Assembly: GCF_964204865.1 (NCBI RefSeq)
Contig: NC_135263.1
Coordinates: 11,887,426-11,951,425, forward strand
Reading direction: 5' to 3'
Origin: Styela clava
Lineage: Eukaryota > Chordata > Ascidiacea > Stolidobranchia > Styelidae
DNA length: 64,000 bases
Shown: in pieces, positions 49,696 through 62,020 of the stretch
Position numbering within the stretch: position 1 is the first letter of the stretch
How the letters are laid out: every line of letters begins with the position of its first letter
Program-made: the position numbers and the translations under genes
Notes under the pieces: model-generated
What the model was told of the DNA's origin: nothing
What the model saw: the letters and a program-made list of their open reading frames with translations, nothing else
The model's database searches: none

Positions 49696-49888
49696 ATGGC
49701 TCGAATGCCTAGGTGCAGCAACAGATATTTCAGCAAATGGTAATCTAAAAATAATTTAAAAAATGTCATATTGTCAAGCCGATTGCAGTTTTCGTGTTGA
49801 GCTGGAGGATAATACAGAATTCAATTATTTTGTTATCACATTCGCCCATATACTTGAGTAGAATGATATAAGAATGTCTTGTCTTCGG

Positions 49889-49985
49889 AATATTTTTGCT
49901 CTTCCAAGTCTTGTTAATCCGTGGATATGATTCATTACACGAGCAAATTGAGAGATGCAGTCATCGCACCTTATTTTAAACCCAG
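49889..49985 (+). pseudogene. Remnant D2: dead TM7 exon of a fourth EDG-like receptor
   Basis: Homologous to exon 7 of copies A-C (starts AATATTTTT, with CTTCCAAGTCTTGTTAATCC, then GATGCAGTCATCGCACC and TTTTAAACCCAG before GTAAC). The acceptor AG is changed to GG, NPWIC has become NPWI-stop (TGC to TGA), and one base is deleted before the helix 8 part (97 nt instead of 98). The donor context is kept. Clearly non-functional. Confidence 0.8.
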
Positions 49986-51559
49986 GTAACTAAATCATCA
50001 ATGTTAATAAATTACAACGAATGTACGCGCTACGAATGACATATATATATATATATAGGTGTACTCTAGGTATCTTTTTGATTTGTTTTCGACTGTTCTA
50101 CCAACTGTTGAAAATTTGGTTGGCTTTGTCATATGCTCTACTTTCTAGTAAATTTCACCGGTGACATTAATGTCTGAAAACTTAAAAAAAAACTATTTTT
50201 CCTGATTTATAGTGTTTGTCATTCCTGTGCTCAGAAAAGAAACTTATAAAAAAGTATCAAATTTTGGATAATAAATCATTTCATTCAACCGAATATGAAT
50301 TTACTGTTTATAAAATTGAATGATGCGCAGGACTGGCACGACTACAGAGAATAGATATTACAAAAGACTTTTCTAGAACACAAGCTAGTGTCCATAATTC
50401 GAATTAGGGAACATTTCTTACAGTCGGTTCTCGGGAAACTTCTATGTGTGGTCAACTTTTATGTATAAAAATATTTGTAGTTTATTACTGCGATCAAACT
50501 CCTAGGAAGACAGAGTGATCATCAAATTATCTAAATTTTTTTTGAATTTCCGAAACACAACTGAAAACTTACGAATAGAGTTCAAAAACGCGAAAACGAG
50601 GTATCTTTACGACCACACTTGAAAATCTGTCTGAGTGAGAAAAATGTCTGAGCGGATGCGAAAAGGGAGCATTGTTACCTCACTTTTTGCATTTTGCTGA
50701 TTGGCCAATGTCACGAAGTAAACAAGGAAGTCGATGCTCAAGGAAAGGTTCATTGTCGATGTTCAATTTGTCTACCTATTAAATCAATGGGGTATACATA
50801 GTTCGAGCAGCAATTTTAAATTGTCAAACGCACAGATGCTATATTGCAATAATCACAAACATAATAATGTAATAATAAAGTATCAAGCCTGTGTATAAAG
50901 TTCGAGTTAAACAATTGAATTTGTTTTGCATGAGTTCTAATTTACTATTATATTGGTTTTGGTAAGAGTAATTGAGATACAGATATCCGCTAAATGGCGC
51001 TGTTGTTAAATTATATAGTGCAGTTAATAATTGAGAAAGACCACATTTTAATTGGAAAAAGTTGGGTTATATATAATGCCTAAAATGTTGCCTATACTAA
51101 GGGCAGTAACATTCAAGCGGTTCAGGTTATTGTAAGTTTGTTAACGAAACAGACTGTAGCTTAATGAAGTCTTAAACGACTCACGTTTCAGTTTTAGATC
51201 AATGTTTGTTTAAACATATGGCGTGTAAAGGATTGCAAAGTATGTGGCGAAGCAAGAAAGACCTTAACGATAATGAATATTTTAGTTTAAAAATATTTTG
51301 CTGTTTATTTTTCATCATAATAAATCTCAATTGAAGTGTCGTAATTCAAATTTACACACTAAAATTACTTCACTTTATTCTAGGGATTATATTGTATGTA
51401 GCATATTCTACGAAATGAGAAAAGATTTTATAACTTTATAAACAAAATTTTAGAACGTGGTCACAGTATATTCATTGTAAATCATCCAATAACTGATGCT
51501 GTAGTGATTCAATAATTTCGAAACCATTCAAATTTTACTTCACGAGAGGCGCTCAGGAC
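49986..51559. other. Spacer between receptor remnant D and ENPP
   Basis: Includes an (AT)n tract near 50,040-50,060 and a fragment (50,560-50,745) related to the 3' half of the hAT at 12,757-14,199 (shared GAAAATCTGTC, TGTCTGAGCGGATGCG and CACTTTTT blocks). The ENPP promoter should be in or next to this interval; no certain element was seen. Confidence 0.4.
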
Positions 51560-51742
51560 ATGGTGACGAGAGTTGATAAATCACGTGATATTTTTCTTTC
51601 CATGATAAACAATGCTAATATTACATTACGATCACCGAGGCAAACTCGTATGAGCAGTTCCGCATGGTTTCTAGAGCACGGAGGGCGGTATAAGTTCTAT
51701 GTAGCGTGCGGATGTACACTCGTGTTTATTAAATTTGTTTGT
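51560..51742 (+). CDS. ENPP alternative first exon 1a (type II membrane-anchor form)
   Basis: ATG at 51,560 opens 61 codons ending at a consensus donor TGT|GTAAGT in phase 0, matching the phase-0 acceptor at 53,700. The predicted N-terminus is a basic cytoplasmic tail, then GGRYKFYVACGCTLVFIKFV, which would run on into FTIICLAWSVAV of the next exon to make one long transmembrane helix. This is the type II layout of vertebrate ENPP1 and ENPP3. It competes with exon 1b (52,411-52,440). No transcript evidence is available. Confidence 0.5.
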
Positions 51743-52410
51743 GTAAGTTCTATTTAAGATATCACTTGCCCGTGCGCCTAAAATACAAATGGGCCGCAAA
51801 AACAATATTTTTCAAGCAAAGTTGCGTACACAGTGATGCTCATTTAATGAAATAAGGATGGGATTAATGAGGCGAAATATGAGAACGCTTTGCCATCATA
51901 GTTGTACTATACATATAGGTTCGTGGCATGATCCATATTTATTGATTTATTATAGACGAGTTAGTGTAGGCTTTCAAGAAAATTAGTATATTTTCTTGCT
52001 GTTGAAGAATGAAAAATTGAGTTTTTGCGTCATAGGGTTCAAATGAAAATTATTTTGTGTGAATCAAAGCAAAACAAGCAAATCACAGAACAGCAATTCA
52101 ACTTTTTAGTATTATGGCTAGGGAGAGAAACTCAAAAGGGCATTTGGAATATTTGAAAACTATTTGTTAATTAAAGCATGGCTAAAATATTCCAAACAAA
52201 ACAGAAATATTGGCGAATTCCTTGATATTACGCAATATTTCAGTCTATGACAATGATTCTTTTAGTAATAATTTGTAAGTATATATCATATAAACCGAAC
52301 CACCATGATTTTATTCATTATGTTTTCTTGGCCTAAAAATAAAGATTTAAATCATTAAATTTATGTGTACACCGTTTATCGAACTGCAAGTCATCTAATA
52401 TTCGTGGAAT

Positions 52411-55400
52411 ATGGAAATTTCGTTGGGAACGTATGCATGGGTATGTGACTTTTATTATTAAATATTACATTTTTTTCTGATTCTAATTTATAATTGTTAA
52501 TTAAGAATCTATTAGACATATCATATCATACCACATTCAATTAAAAACAGTTTTAATTGTTGTTAATTTACCTTCTCCAGTTTAGTAGTCCCTTCTTAGT
52601 TGAACAGGTGATTCTAAATGCGTATGGCGTATAGGAATCCTGCCTTATTCTAGTTTTCTATCAATCTTACATACCCTATAGTCAATGCGTATAATATTCT
52701 CGTTTGTTGACTTGTTATGATTACACAACTTTTGTTGGAATAAAAAAGTTAATAAAATCTTGTGGCACACCGTCGGACACATAGATCAATCTTTTTTCGG
52801 CGTAAGACATTTATAAATGATTTCACTTGGAAAGTTGATAAAAACCTAGCCTTGAGTTTATTATAGTTTGGCCCAAAATAACTTTGAGGAAGGGTTTATT
52901 TCAATTACTTAGATTGTAAAATCTTAAATAAATAAACTGTTTAAATACATTTCAATATATAAAATCTCCATATGCTGTGATCAATATATATAATATCATA
53001 TGCGTACGTTTTTCTATTGTGCTTTCATCAAATGTCAGACTATTTTAGCATATTTATGTAATTAAACGGCTAATATTTCCGCAGTTGGATAGGAGATGCC
53101 ATTCCATCTGGCCAAACTGTGACTGATATCAGTGGGAAACCAATAAGATTCAATGAAAACCAACACTTAATCCTATTCTCATGAGATTAGTTCTTGTTTG
53201 AATTCTAGTGGACCGACCGAACGTGATTCAGTTAACGCTATCGCCTTACACTTAATGTAGAACAGTATTCAATATACGGGCGATATTAATTATTAATGTC
53301 GCCACAAATCTCATTTAAACTAGATTTGGTATTTGTAAAAATTGATTTTCACCAGGCTAATGGGCCTCTGCTGCACATGCTATTGAATGGGCTTCTCAAT
53401 TGAGCTTTTGACGCATATCCGGTAATTAATTGACGGTCTTTTGGACCCACAAAGAAGTAAAATGGAACACTGACACGCGATTGGATTCATTAGCAAGCGG
53501 AAAATACTAAACTCGGCCGTAGTTTCTCTGACATGTATAAGTCAACTGCATTTACATTGAATCTTAATGTATCTATTTTTTCTCAAAATGAATTTCCCCA
53601 TATGACGTAACAAAATGAGATTCCCCATATGACGTGGACAATAGAGTTACAATAATGACAACGCAGTGAAGTTCTACTTGTATACATTTGTAATTTCAGT
53701 TCACCATCATTTGTCTTGCATGGAGTGTAGCAGTTGACGGAATAACAAAAGGTGAACGCATTTTCCCTCAGACTTATCTGGAAGACTCATGTAAAATGAA
53801 ACCACGCTGGACCTGATTACGCTCTTTGATTTGAGAGTGTAGTTTTATGTTTGGCGTTAGAAAGAAACGTCATTTTAATATTCTAAATGCATTCTTAAAG
53901 TATGCGATGAAAGAACATTTAAAACAAATATTCGCTCATTCTTAGTAAATTTGAATATTACGACTATGATTGAATTTTTTCTGACTTTTGGTTTATAAGA
54001 TATCAAATATATATAGGATTATCCACCAGGTTATAATAGTTGTTTTCAATTACTTTTTAGATAATCAAAATTGAGATAACTCACTCATATTGAAGCCGAT
54101 CATGGTTAAAGTGTTCAATCTTATTTTTCAGTCCCCCCAAAATCGAACATGATAAGTTAAGAGAAAAATATGTTTATTAAGTAAACAAATTAAATTTCTA
54201 TTATTGGTTTCAGACAAAAATTACTTTTGTGGGGGAGAATGTGATGTAATCAGAGCGGAATGCAGCTGCGAAGCTTCTTGCACGACCAAAAAATCATGTT
54301 GCACCGATTACGAGTATTCATGCAATGGTACAGATATATCATTAATAGAATGAATACATATAACATAGTTACCTTTCCTATTTACTATCGGTAAAATAAC
54401 TCGAAATAATTTGTTTGAAATACTACAAACCTCGATTTGAACCTATTTTGTGGTTCAACAGCTCAAAATGACATCACTGTTGTATTCAAATTTTGAAGTT
54501 TTATGATTTATATTGAAAAAATCTTCTGAGAAGGTTTTTTTAAATCTTGTTTCCATTGCAAATATTCTTTCTAAAATATGAAATATTGATTGTAAACATT
54601 TCAGTGGATTTTTTTACTTCTATGTGCTGTTTTAAATTTTTGACACACAAACATGAATTCATTGCCCAGTACTGTGTTTACTTATTTAAGGCGGAAAATC
54701 ATGGAAAGACTCAGAATGCACTGCAGAAGATAAAATGAAGTGTCCTGATGGGTTAGTCCAGAAATTCTTTGTATATTTTTCATTATCCCATAAATAAAAT
54801 ATAATTAAGTAAAACTAGAAAGCAATGCTCATATATATGGACATACAGGTACAATGGTCTGATGTAAGTCCATGAGGTGGCGCAATATTCTTGGAAAAGC
54901 AAATAGTTTGGTTAAATATCTATCGAACCCCATTTGACTTGTGAGAATAAAAAAATGTAGTAATAACCTTCTAGAGGTCTTTGTAATATATGTATATCGA
55001 GGAATTTTGGAGGTTTTATACTTTACGTTACTTGACTTTCAGGTATGACAGTCCACATCCTTTGCTTGTATTGTCAATCGATGGTTTCAGAGATATTTAT
55101 CTTAATCGGAATTTGACACCAACACTATCGAAAATAGGTTAGTTTTTTTCTGGAATGTTGCTGAGAAACTGGTTTATATACTAAGGGTATGCTTCCGATA
55201 ATATTTAATCTAGATCCGAAGCGTCATCAAAGTTGCACAACGTTCGCCTTTATGTATTTTCGACATACTGATGATACTACTCATCCAATAGAGCAGTCAT
55301 CCAGGTCATGTCTCAGCATTTATGGGTTCTAAACTGGAAAAAATAACTGTTCCTTTTTCAGCATCTTGCGGAGTGAAAACACCATATATGATTTCCGCAT

Positions 55401-58400
55401 ATCCGACAAAGACTTTTCCAAATCATTACACATTGGCAACGGTGAGTTTCCTATGAGTTTTATCACACAATTTCAAGCGTTATGAGAACACCATCATGAA
55501 TACTCATCAATCTTTTGAATCTTAACATTGCAAATAGGAAGTCAAAGATAATATATGATTTTCCCAAGTAGTTTCTCAGCAATAACTTAATATACCACTT
55601 ACGATAACTTTTGATATTTTTACTTCAACACTTCTTATATATTAGGGTTTATATCCAGAAAGTCATGGTATTGTTTCAAACACAATGTATGATTTCGAGA
55701 GTGGTGAAAAATTTCGTCCGGGCAGAAAATCATCATTCAGTCCGCACTGGTGGAAAGGAGAACCGGTAAGCGCCATCGTTAGTGTTAGATTGTTTTATTT
55801 TATTCTTGGTAAATTATTTCATTTTAATGATAAAAAAGACGTTTGGACATTTTGAAATAAAAATTGATTTACAAAAAAATGCCTTCTTCAATTTGTTTAT
55901 TATGCGATACACGCTGCTGATTTTGTTTTTTAGAGGCGAATATAAAAAGCAATAAGAAGGAACGAAAAAAACAAAACTGCATTTTGTAAACTATCAATAT
56001 GAATTCAAAAAGGAATAGGAACGTTTTTACAAATTAATCCCACTATAAGTTTTTGCAACCAATATAGATAGGCTATCTTTGCCTCCTTGTCCATCTATTA
56101 AGTCACTACCAGAATTGTCACTAACGTGAAAATTATATTATATAGCTTCTAATTATAAAACTATATTATAGCTTCTAATATCATGAAAATTGAAGGCAGA
56201 AAATAAAAAAGGAACTTATGTTCATTTTTTGTGATCTAACAACCAGACATTTTGATTGGATTCCTATTTGAATATTCGAGTTTTTTTTGAGACAACATTC
56301 AACTTTGGAAATAAAATTTAACAGCCCCTGACCACTAATCTTTAAGATTAATATGCGATGATAACACACTGACACCCATATAAACTGACATATTTTAGAT
56401 CTGGGTTTCAGCCAGTAATCAAGGATTAAAAAGTGCGACTTACTTTTGGGTTGGAGGTGAAATCAACATTACAAGGTATCCTGATTATTGGCTCAAATAT
56501 GATCAGAGTTCTAACCTAGAAAAAAGAGCTCATAAAGTATTGGAGTGGCTGGATATGCCAAAAGAAACGAGGTATTTTGATGACAAAGATTTGTACAACT
56601 ACTGAATAAAAGCTTGTCTGGGTATCATGCTATGTTAATTTTTCTAGTTTTTCGATATTTTCTTCACTTCAAAGTATCAAAACAAATATTATTTAAGTTG
56701 ATAACTATTATATAAGTTTTTTTTTAAAAAAAGAGTGAAATTACTATTTTATAAATTTTCAAGCATTATTGGGTTCAACAACTTCGCTTCCTTTGTTTAT
56801 CAAATGAACAAAACTAACGAGTTACCGGCAATACAAGACATAAAGAAATTGAAATACTAAATTGAACAAATTAGTTAGACCAGCAAATATGCCGAAATCC
56901 CAACACAGTCGAAGTCGACAACATCAATTTCTAACTATTATCAAACTATTTTTACAGGCCCTCGGTGATAATGCTATACAGTCACTATGTGGACGCCGCT
57001 GGACATGACGCTGGCCCATTTAGCACACTTGTCAACGAGAGTTTAGTTTACACCGACTTAATGTTAGAAATGATAATGAACGGCTTACGTGATAGAAATC
57101 TGGACACATGCGTAAATTTCATAATAACTTCCGATCATGGTTAGTTAGAATGCATTTATAATCACATTACTAATACATAAGTCAAGTTAATGATTTCAGT
57201 GGTGAATGTAACAATGAAATACTTCAAACACGTTTGTTTTACGTTTTAAAAGTTATGTTCTTGATTTAAAGTAAAATGCATCATGGTCTCTATCAGTTTG
57301 GAGCTAGAATCAAAATTTTCGACTTGTGGTTTGACGCGAATATTATTATCAATTTGGGCAAATTGATGCCAAATCATTTGCGTCTCATATTTCCCTAAAC
57401 AGTCTCGGAGGTCTTGTCCACACTACAACCATCGTTAGTCACTTTTTTCTCTTTCTTTGTGAAATATGTTTTGTTTTAACCGGTTCATATTTTGCGACAG
57501 GAATGGCACCTATTGACTGTGAAAACAAACTAATTTATCTTGAGGAATACGGGTTGAAAGAATCTGATTATAGTTTTGACACCGGTGCTGCCGTTCGGAT
57601 TCAAAAGAGTTTGAATGAATCGCTATGGTCTAGGTATAACCCATTAGAACTGAAAAAGAAGTTGGAGTGCATGCGGAATGAAACACACTGGGAAGTAGGT
57701 ACTTGATTTTCATTCACCGGAGTAATATTCAATATAAATGATAAAAACTGTTGAATAAATACCATTTTTAGGCTTATTTGACGCATGAATATCTGCCAAA
57801 AAAGTTCCATTACGCAAATAACGAATATATCGGAGACGTTCATTTGGTTGTGGACGACAAATGGTGGATTACAGAGTGAGTTGATTAACTATGAGCGATT
57901 GGCGAGCAGCGACAAAGTTACTAGGTGTTCAATATGGATATACGGAGATTTTCGTTGGCTGTTTTTTAAATGTTTTTGCGTTGTAGTTAAGATTTTGTTG
58001 TCATATTCTTTTCAATGTTGAAAACAGTAATATACAAAAAAAAATACATCGAATCAAAGGTTTTCCACAAAATTCGCAATTATTTTGCAATTAAAAATTG
58101 CTACGTATATTTCTAGAACTCGTGATGATCCAGATTGCGAACCAGGTGGTCACGGATATGACAATGATTTTACTGATATGAGGGTAAGAACTAAGAATAT
58201 TGCGGGATGGTATTTTTTTATACACCATAGGATAGAGTTATTCTGACGATTATTTATCTAGGCTTTTTTCGCTGCACACGGACCTTCATTCAAACGAGGA
58301 TACACCAAAAAATTGCCCTTTGGAAACATTGAAATGTATAATTTAATGGCAGGTAATATTTTACATTTATATGTATTTTTTTTTAGTTTTTGTTTGCCTT

Positions 58401-61400
58401 AGTGTCCAAAGTCATAGTAACGTCAATGAGAATTTGTATTTAAACAAACGAAACTTTTTGAACGGTTCCGAATTCGACTAGTATACTTTAAGACACGAAG
58501 CAAAGCAAGCTATGCATACACGATAGGTTCAAGATTCGTGATTTAATGCGACACCTGGCGACGCCACCTCACGAGTTTGTCGCAAACACCAAATTATAAT
58601 TTGTGTCTTTATGTTTGTTGTCGACAAAATACGACAAGAACTCATATACTTAACTGTACTCTTCTGGTTATAATGAATATCTAGTATACTTGATTGCGCT
58701 CTATATAAATATAGGTGCGATTATGACTTGTAATAAGTGACTCGTAAGTGTCAGATGAAGAGTTCCAATCAGTAATGTGAGACTGACAAAAGAAAATACT
58801 ACCCAACAGGCCGTAAAACATTAGTATTCACATACATCAAATTTTGCTGGTAAAAATGCGAACAAACAGCGGTAAAAGTTCAGCAGTGAATAATAACCTG
58901 CATTACACAAATGTACGAAGAACTTCTGATAAAAGGGTAATGACGAAAGCCATGCGCTTTAAATAAGATTCAAGCCTTTTGTATTAGCAAGACGTATTAT
59001 GATTTCCATCACAACTGAGAACGTAGTTCTACATTAATCATAATTAATAAAATAGATAACAAATAGGGTGTATAACACGGCGATATTATACAATTTGATG
59101 TCGCATTACCAATGCAGTTTTTGGCCATTTTATGACATCAAGTAGTTTTATATTTACATTTATTTCTTATTTAGATCTTCTTGGTTTGAATGCAGCTCCA
59201 AACAACGGTACAGAGGGTAGTCTTTATGATATTCTAGTCAATCCTAAGAAATTGCTGACTGAATCTTTTGGATTGAATCCAGAAAGTTGTGTATATCCAA
59301 ATATTGACTCTCCTTCCACAAATATGATTGGATGCCAGCCATGTCAGGTAGATATGTTTAGTGATGTAGCCTTATACATTTATGTAAGATTACCTACTAT
59401 AAGATGTTAGGAGCTGAAAAACCAAGAATGCTACTTATTTTTTTGATTTCCAGCACGTAAAACGACATTCGCATACACATTCATAATATGATAATACTCT
59501 TCAAAATATACCTTTTTATTTTGTCATTTATGTAATGAACAATTTGAATTTTTTAGATGGTGTCAACCGAACAAGCAAATCAAAGATTGAATATAAATAA
59601 TGAACAAGGTATTGATATTTAACCTTTTTCAAACCAATGTATTCTCCATCTTGTTCATTAATTCACACAGTATACCAAAAAATCACTATAAAAGGAACAT
59701 TGTGTTGTTGCGACAGTTATTAATATGTAACTATAAAATGGTGTTAAGAAAAATAATAACTCAACAAACAGCATTAAAAACAGATCTCAACTCAACACAA
59801 GAGCAAGCAAGAAAAGTCATAAGAATAACAAGTTACAAATTAAAAGGTTTATCTAGGCATTTGGGGAAAAATTATTATGATTTTTATTCTTTATCTTTGA
59901 GACCACTTAATGTTTTTAATAAATTCAAAGCAAACGCATACATGACGGAAAATATGCTTTATGGAAGACCGAGGATATTCAAAGAACAAACTCAATATTG
60001 CATCTTATCACAAAGGAATTATATAACAACATACGACAACAATTTGAAAATGCCAATTATATCTTCGTTTGTTTTAAACAACGATACTGAGGAGGTAATT
60101 TCTTCAATTTAAAATTAATCACGTTATCATTGTTGAATATGAAATTGCAATCAATTCAAATGTTGCACTTACTTGTTCATACCATGGTGCTCATGTCTCT
60201 TTTAAGTGGGTCCGTTGTTAAGGTTTGTGATCTTTATTGAGTAGATATTGTTTTCTATTGAACGAATAGTTTTTTTTGTAATTTGATGTGAATGCATTAA
60301 AATGAGTTGTTCTCTTTTTCCAAATCAATTTTCATTGTACAGCGTCTGTTTTTTATGTCATTTTCGGTAATTTGTTTCCCAATCATTATAAAACATGCTA
60401 TGTGTCTATTGTTATATCAAACATGTTATGTATCTTTATGATAAACAATCCTTTTGTTCCGCAGTTTCCCATCATGAATTTAGACTGTGCCCGCCGGGAC
60501 ATTCGAGTGAATGAAAATTCCAACATAAATTGTTCTGCTAGTACGGATTTAACATGGACGTTTCTTTTTTCTCCAAGTAAGAGAATTATTGCATCAAAAT
60601 CATAACTGTTTGTCATTCCCAATTTTGAGCAAAATATTTTCTCAAATAATACAAATCTGTTTATTTTGATTGGCCATATTGAATATGAATCATCAAAATC
60701 TAATTGCATTTGACAGGATTGGTTACAGAAAGCAATCAGCAAGATGTTACAATATCATCTAACATGATTCCAGTTTACAAACCATTTTCTGAAAGTGAGT
60801 AATTCTTTAATATTAAAGTCAGTGCTCACCGCTCAGCTGCTTTTTTGCCTGTATCTATGTGAATTCCTCTGCTGGTGGAACTTGGTTTGCAATTGTAATT
60901 TGACGCTCTTGAATGATCCGATAACGGATTTTAGTGCAAGTCGTATAGATAGGCTACCGGTATGTTGTTAGTCGTTGGGTTTCGTGTCCGTATGTCTGAG
61001 CGTCTCTCTTTTTAATATTCTCGCAAGATACATAAAAGAAACAATTTCATTAATAAAAGTTTCGTAAAAAATTTATTCTAGTTTGGCAATTCATGGCGAA
61101 AAGTTTTGTGAACTGGGCTCAAATGTATAATGGGATTTCAGTCCATGTTGGACCGATCTTCGATTACAACTACGACGGACACGCTGATTCCTTCGATGTG
61201 ATAAAACGGTAAGATACAAAATATCTTACTTAGGTCTTTTCTCAAGAATATCTTCTTAGGTTATATTACCACCCCATACGGTTTGTTATACCAAAATATA
61301 TAATATCTTTCAATTTCTATGATTTCATCAATGCGTTACTTGCAGGAACGGTAACTTTGTTGTAGAAAATGACATCAATTCAACTGCGATTCCAACTCAT

Positions 61401-62020
61401 TACTTCATCATTGCTACTAGATGTCGTGATCAGATGAGATCAAAGTCAATTCAAGATTGTGCAAAATCAATGGATGAAATTGAAGTTTTGAATTTTATTA
61501 TTCCCAATTTTAAAGAAGCACCATGTCACACGGTGAGCTACTTTGGCAATAATATGCTTTCCTAATCATTCCAATGTTCCCTTGCTCGGCCCAGGTTTTC
61601 AGCCGGCCCATTAGCCTGTCATCTGTTGCTTTACTCATTGCATAAAAAGTACCAGCGATTTTGTTTCTATATTACAATTTGTAATTTCAGGACAACTCGC
61701 CGTTGAGTGATTGGGTTCCCGAAGCAATGTCAAAACACGTAGCTCGAATGAAAGACATAGAACTACTGTCCGAAATTTCTTTCTTAACATCATGGTTGAC
61801 AAATGAAACGACTACTCAAGAAGATATGATGAAAGTAATACAAACAAAATTGATTCTACCAGAAACTTCACAGAGTTGGGTACAAGATTTTCTTTCGAAG
61901 ACAGATAATGATGAAACTACCGAATCTCCTGTTACTACAACCTCTTCTTCTGAAATTGTTTCGAAGTCCAATCTTGTTCTACTGTTTCTTTCGCTTCTTG
62001 TTTGGATTTATAATTTATAA
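52411..62020 (+). CDS. ENPP-family ectonucleotide pyrophosphatase/phosphodiesterase (SMB + PDE + nuclease-like)
   Basis: A 21-exon model totalling 2,586 nt (861 aa): 52411-52440, 53700-53751, 54214-54327, 54691-54751, 55043-55137, 55362-55441, 55646-55765, 56399-56571, 56958-57139, 57501-57694, 57772-57875, 58117-58183, 58262-58352, 59175-59347, 59557-59608, 59931-60094, 60465-60576, 60717-60794, 61082-61208, 61346-61532, 61691-62020. Signal peptide (MEISLGTYAW + FTIICLAWSVAV); one eight-cysteine somatomedin-B domain (about residues 32-63); phosphodiesterase domain with all seven expected metal/nucleophile residues: SIDGFR, PTKTFPN (Thr about 135), VDAAGHDAGP, SDHG, GGHGYD; then a nuclease-like domain with the Ca-loop DYNYDGHADSFD. 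The C-terminus is Thr/Ser-rich, ending in SNLVLLFLSLLVWIYNL, a GPI-signal-like tail. It hydrolyses phosphodiester or pyrophosphate bonds outside the cell; the substrate is unproven. The insertion loop after SATYFW is kept, as in ENPP1/3 and unlike autotaxin. Exon 16 is the least certain. Confidence 0.9.
54816..55010 (+). repeat. Repeat family X fragment in ENPP intron
   Basis: Contains AAAGCAATGCTCATATATAT followed by GGACATACAGG, then AACCTTCTAGAG, as in other family X copies. It lies between the exons ending at 54,751 and starting at 55,043. Confidence 0.5.
56605..56610 (+). promoter_or_regulatory. Possible intronic poly(A) signal in ENPP
   Basis: If the donor at 56,572 is not used, the frame continues RYFDDKDLYNY and stops at TGA 56,603-56,605. 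That TGA overlaps an AATAAA hexamer. This would give a truncated protein lacking the second half of the metal site. Confidence 0.3.
60930..61020 (-). repeat. Repeat family X, inverted fragment in ENPP intron
   Basis: The reverse complement gives AAAGAGAGACGCTCAGACAT, GGACACGAAACCC and ACATACCGGTAGCC, a diverged family-X signature. Confidence 0.45.

Noticed and set aside
57503..57706. ENPP exon ending at GTA|G (57,698)
   Set aside because: That donor would put a stop in the next exon. The GAA|GTAGGT donor at 57,694 keeps the frame and gives a good match to the family.
59600..60112. 170-codon open frame considered as one long coding exon of ENPP
   Set aside because: Only the part from about 59,931 (TENMLYGRPRIF onward) resembles the ENPP nuclease-like domain, and only that start keeps phase with the previous exon. 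The upstream part is unlike the family and is treated as intron.
52411..62020. Calling the ENPP gene autotaxin (ENPP2)
   Set aside because: It has only one SMB domain, keeps the insertion loop absent from autotaxin, and ends in a GPI-like tail. Linkage to receptors alone is not enough.
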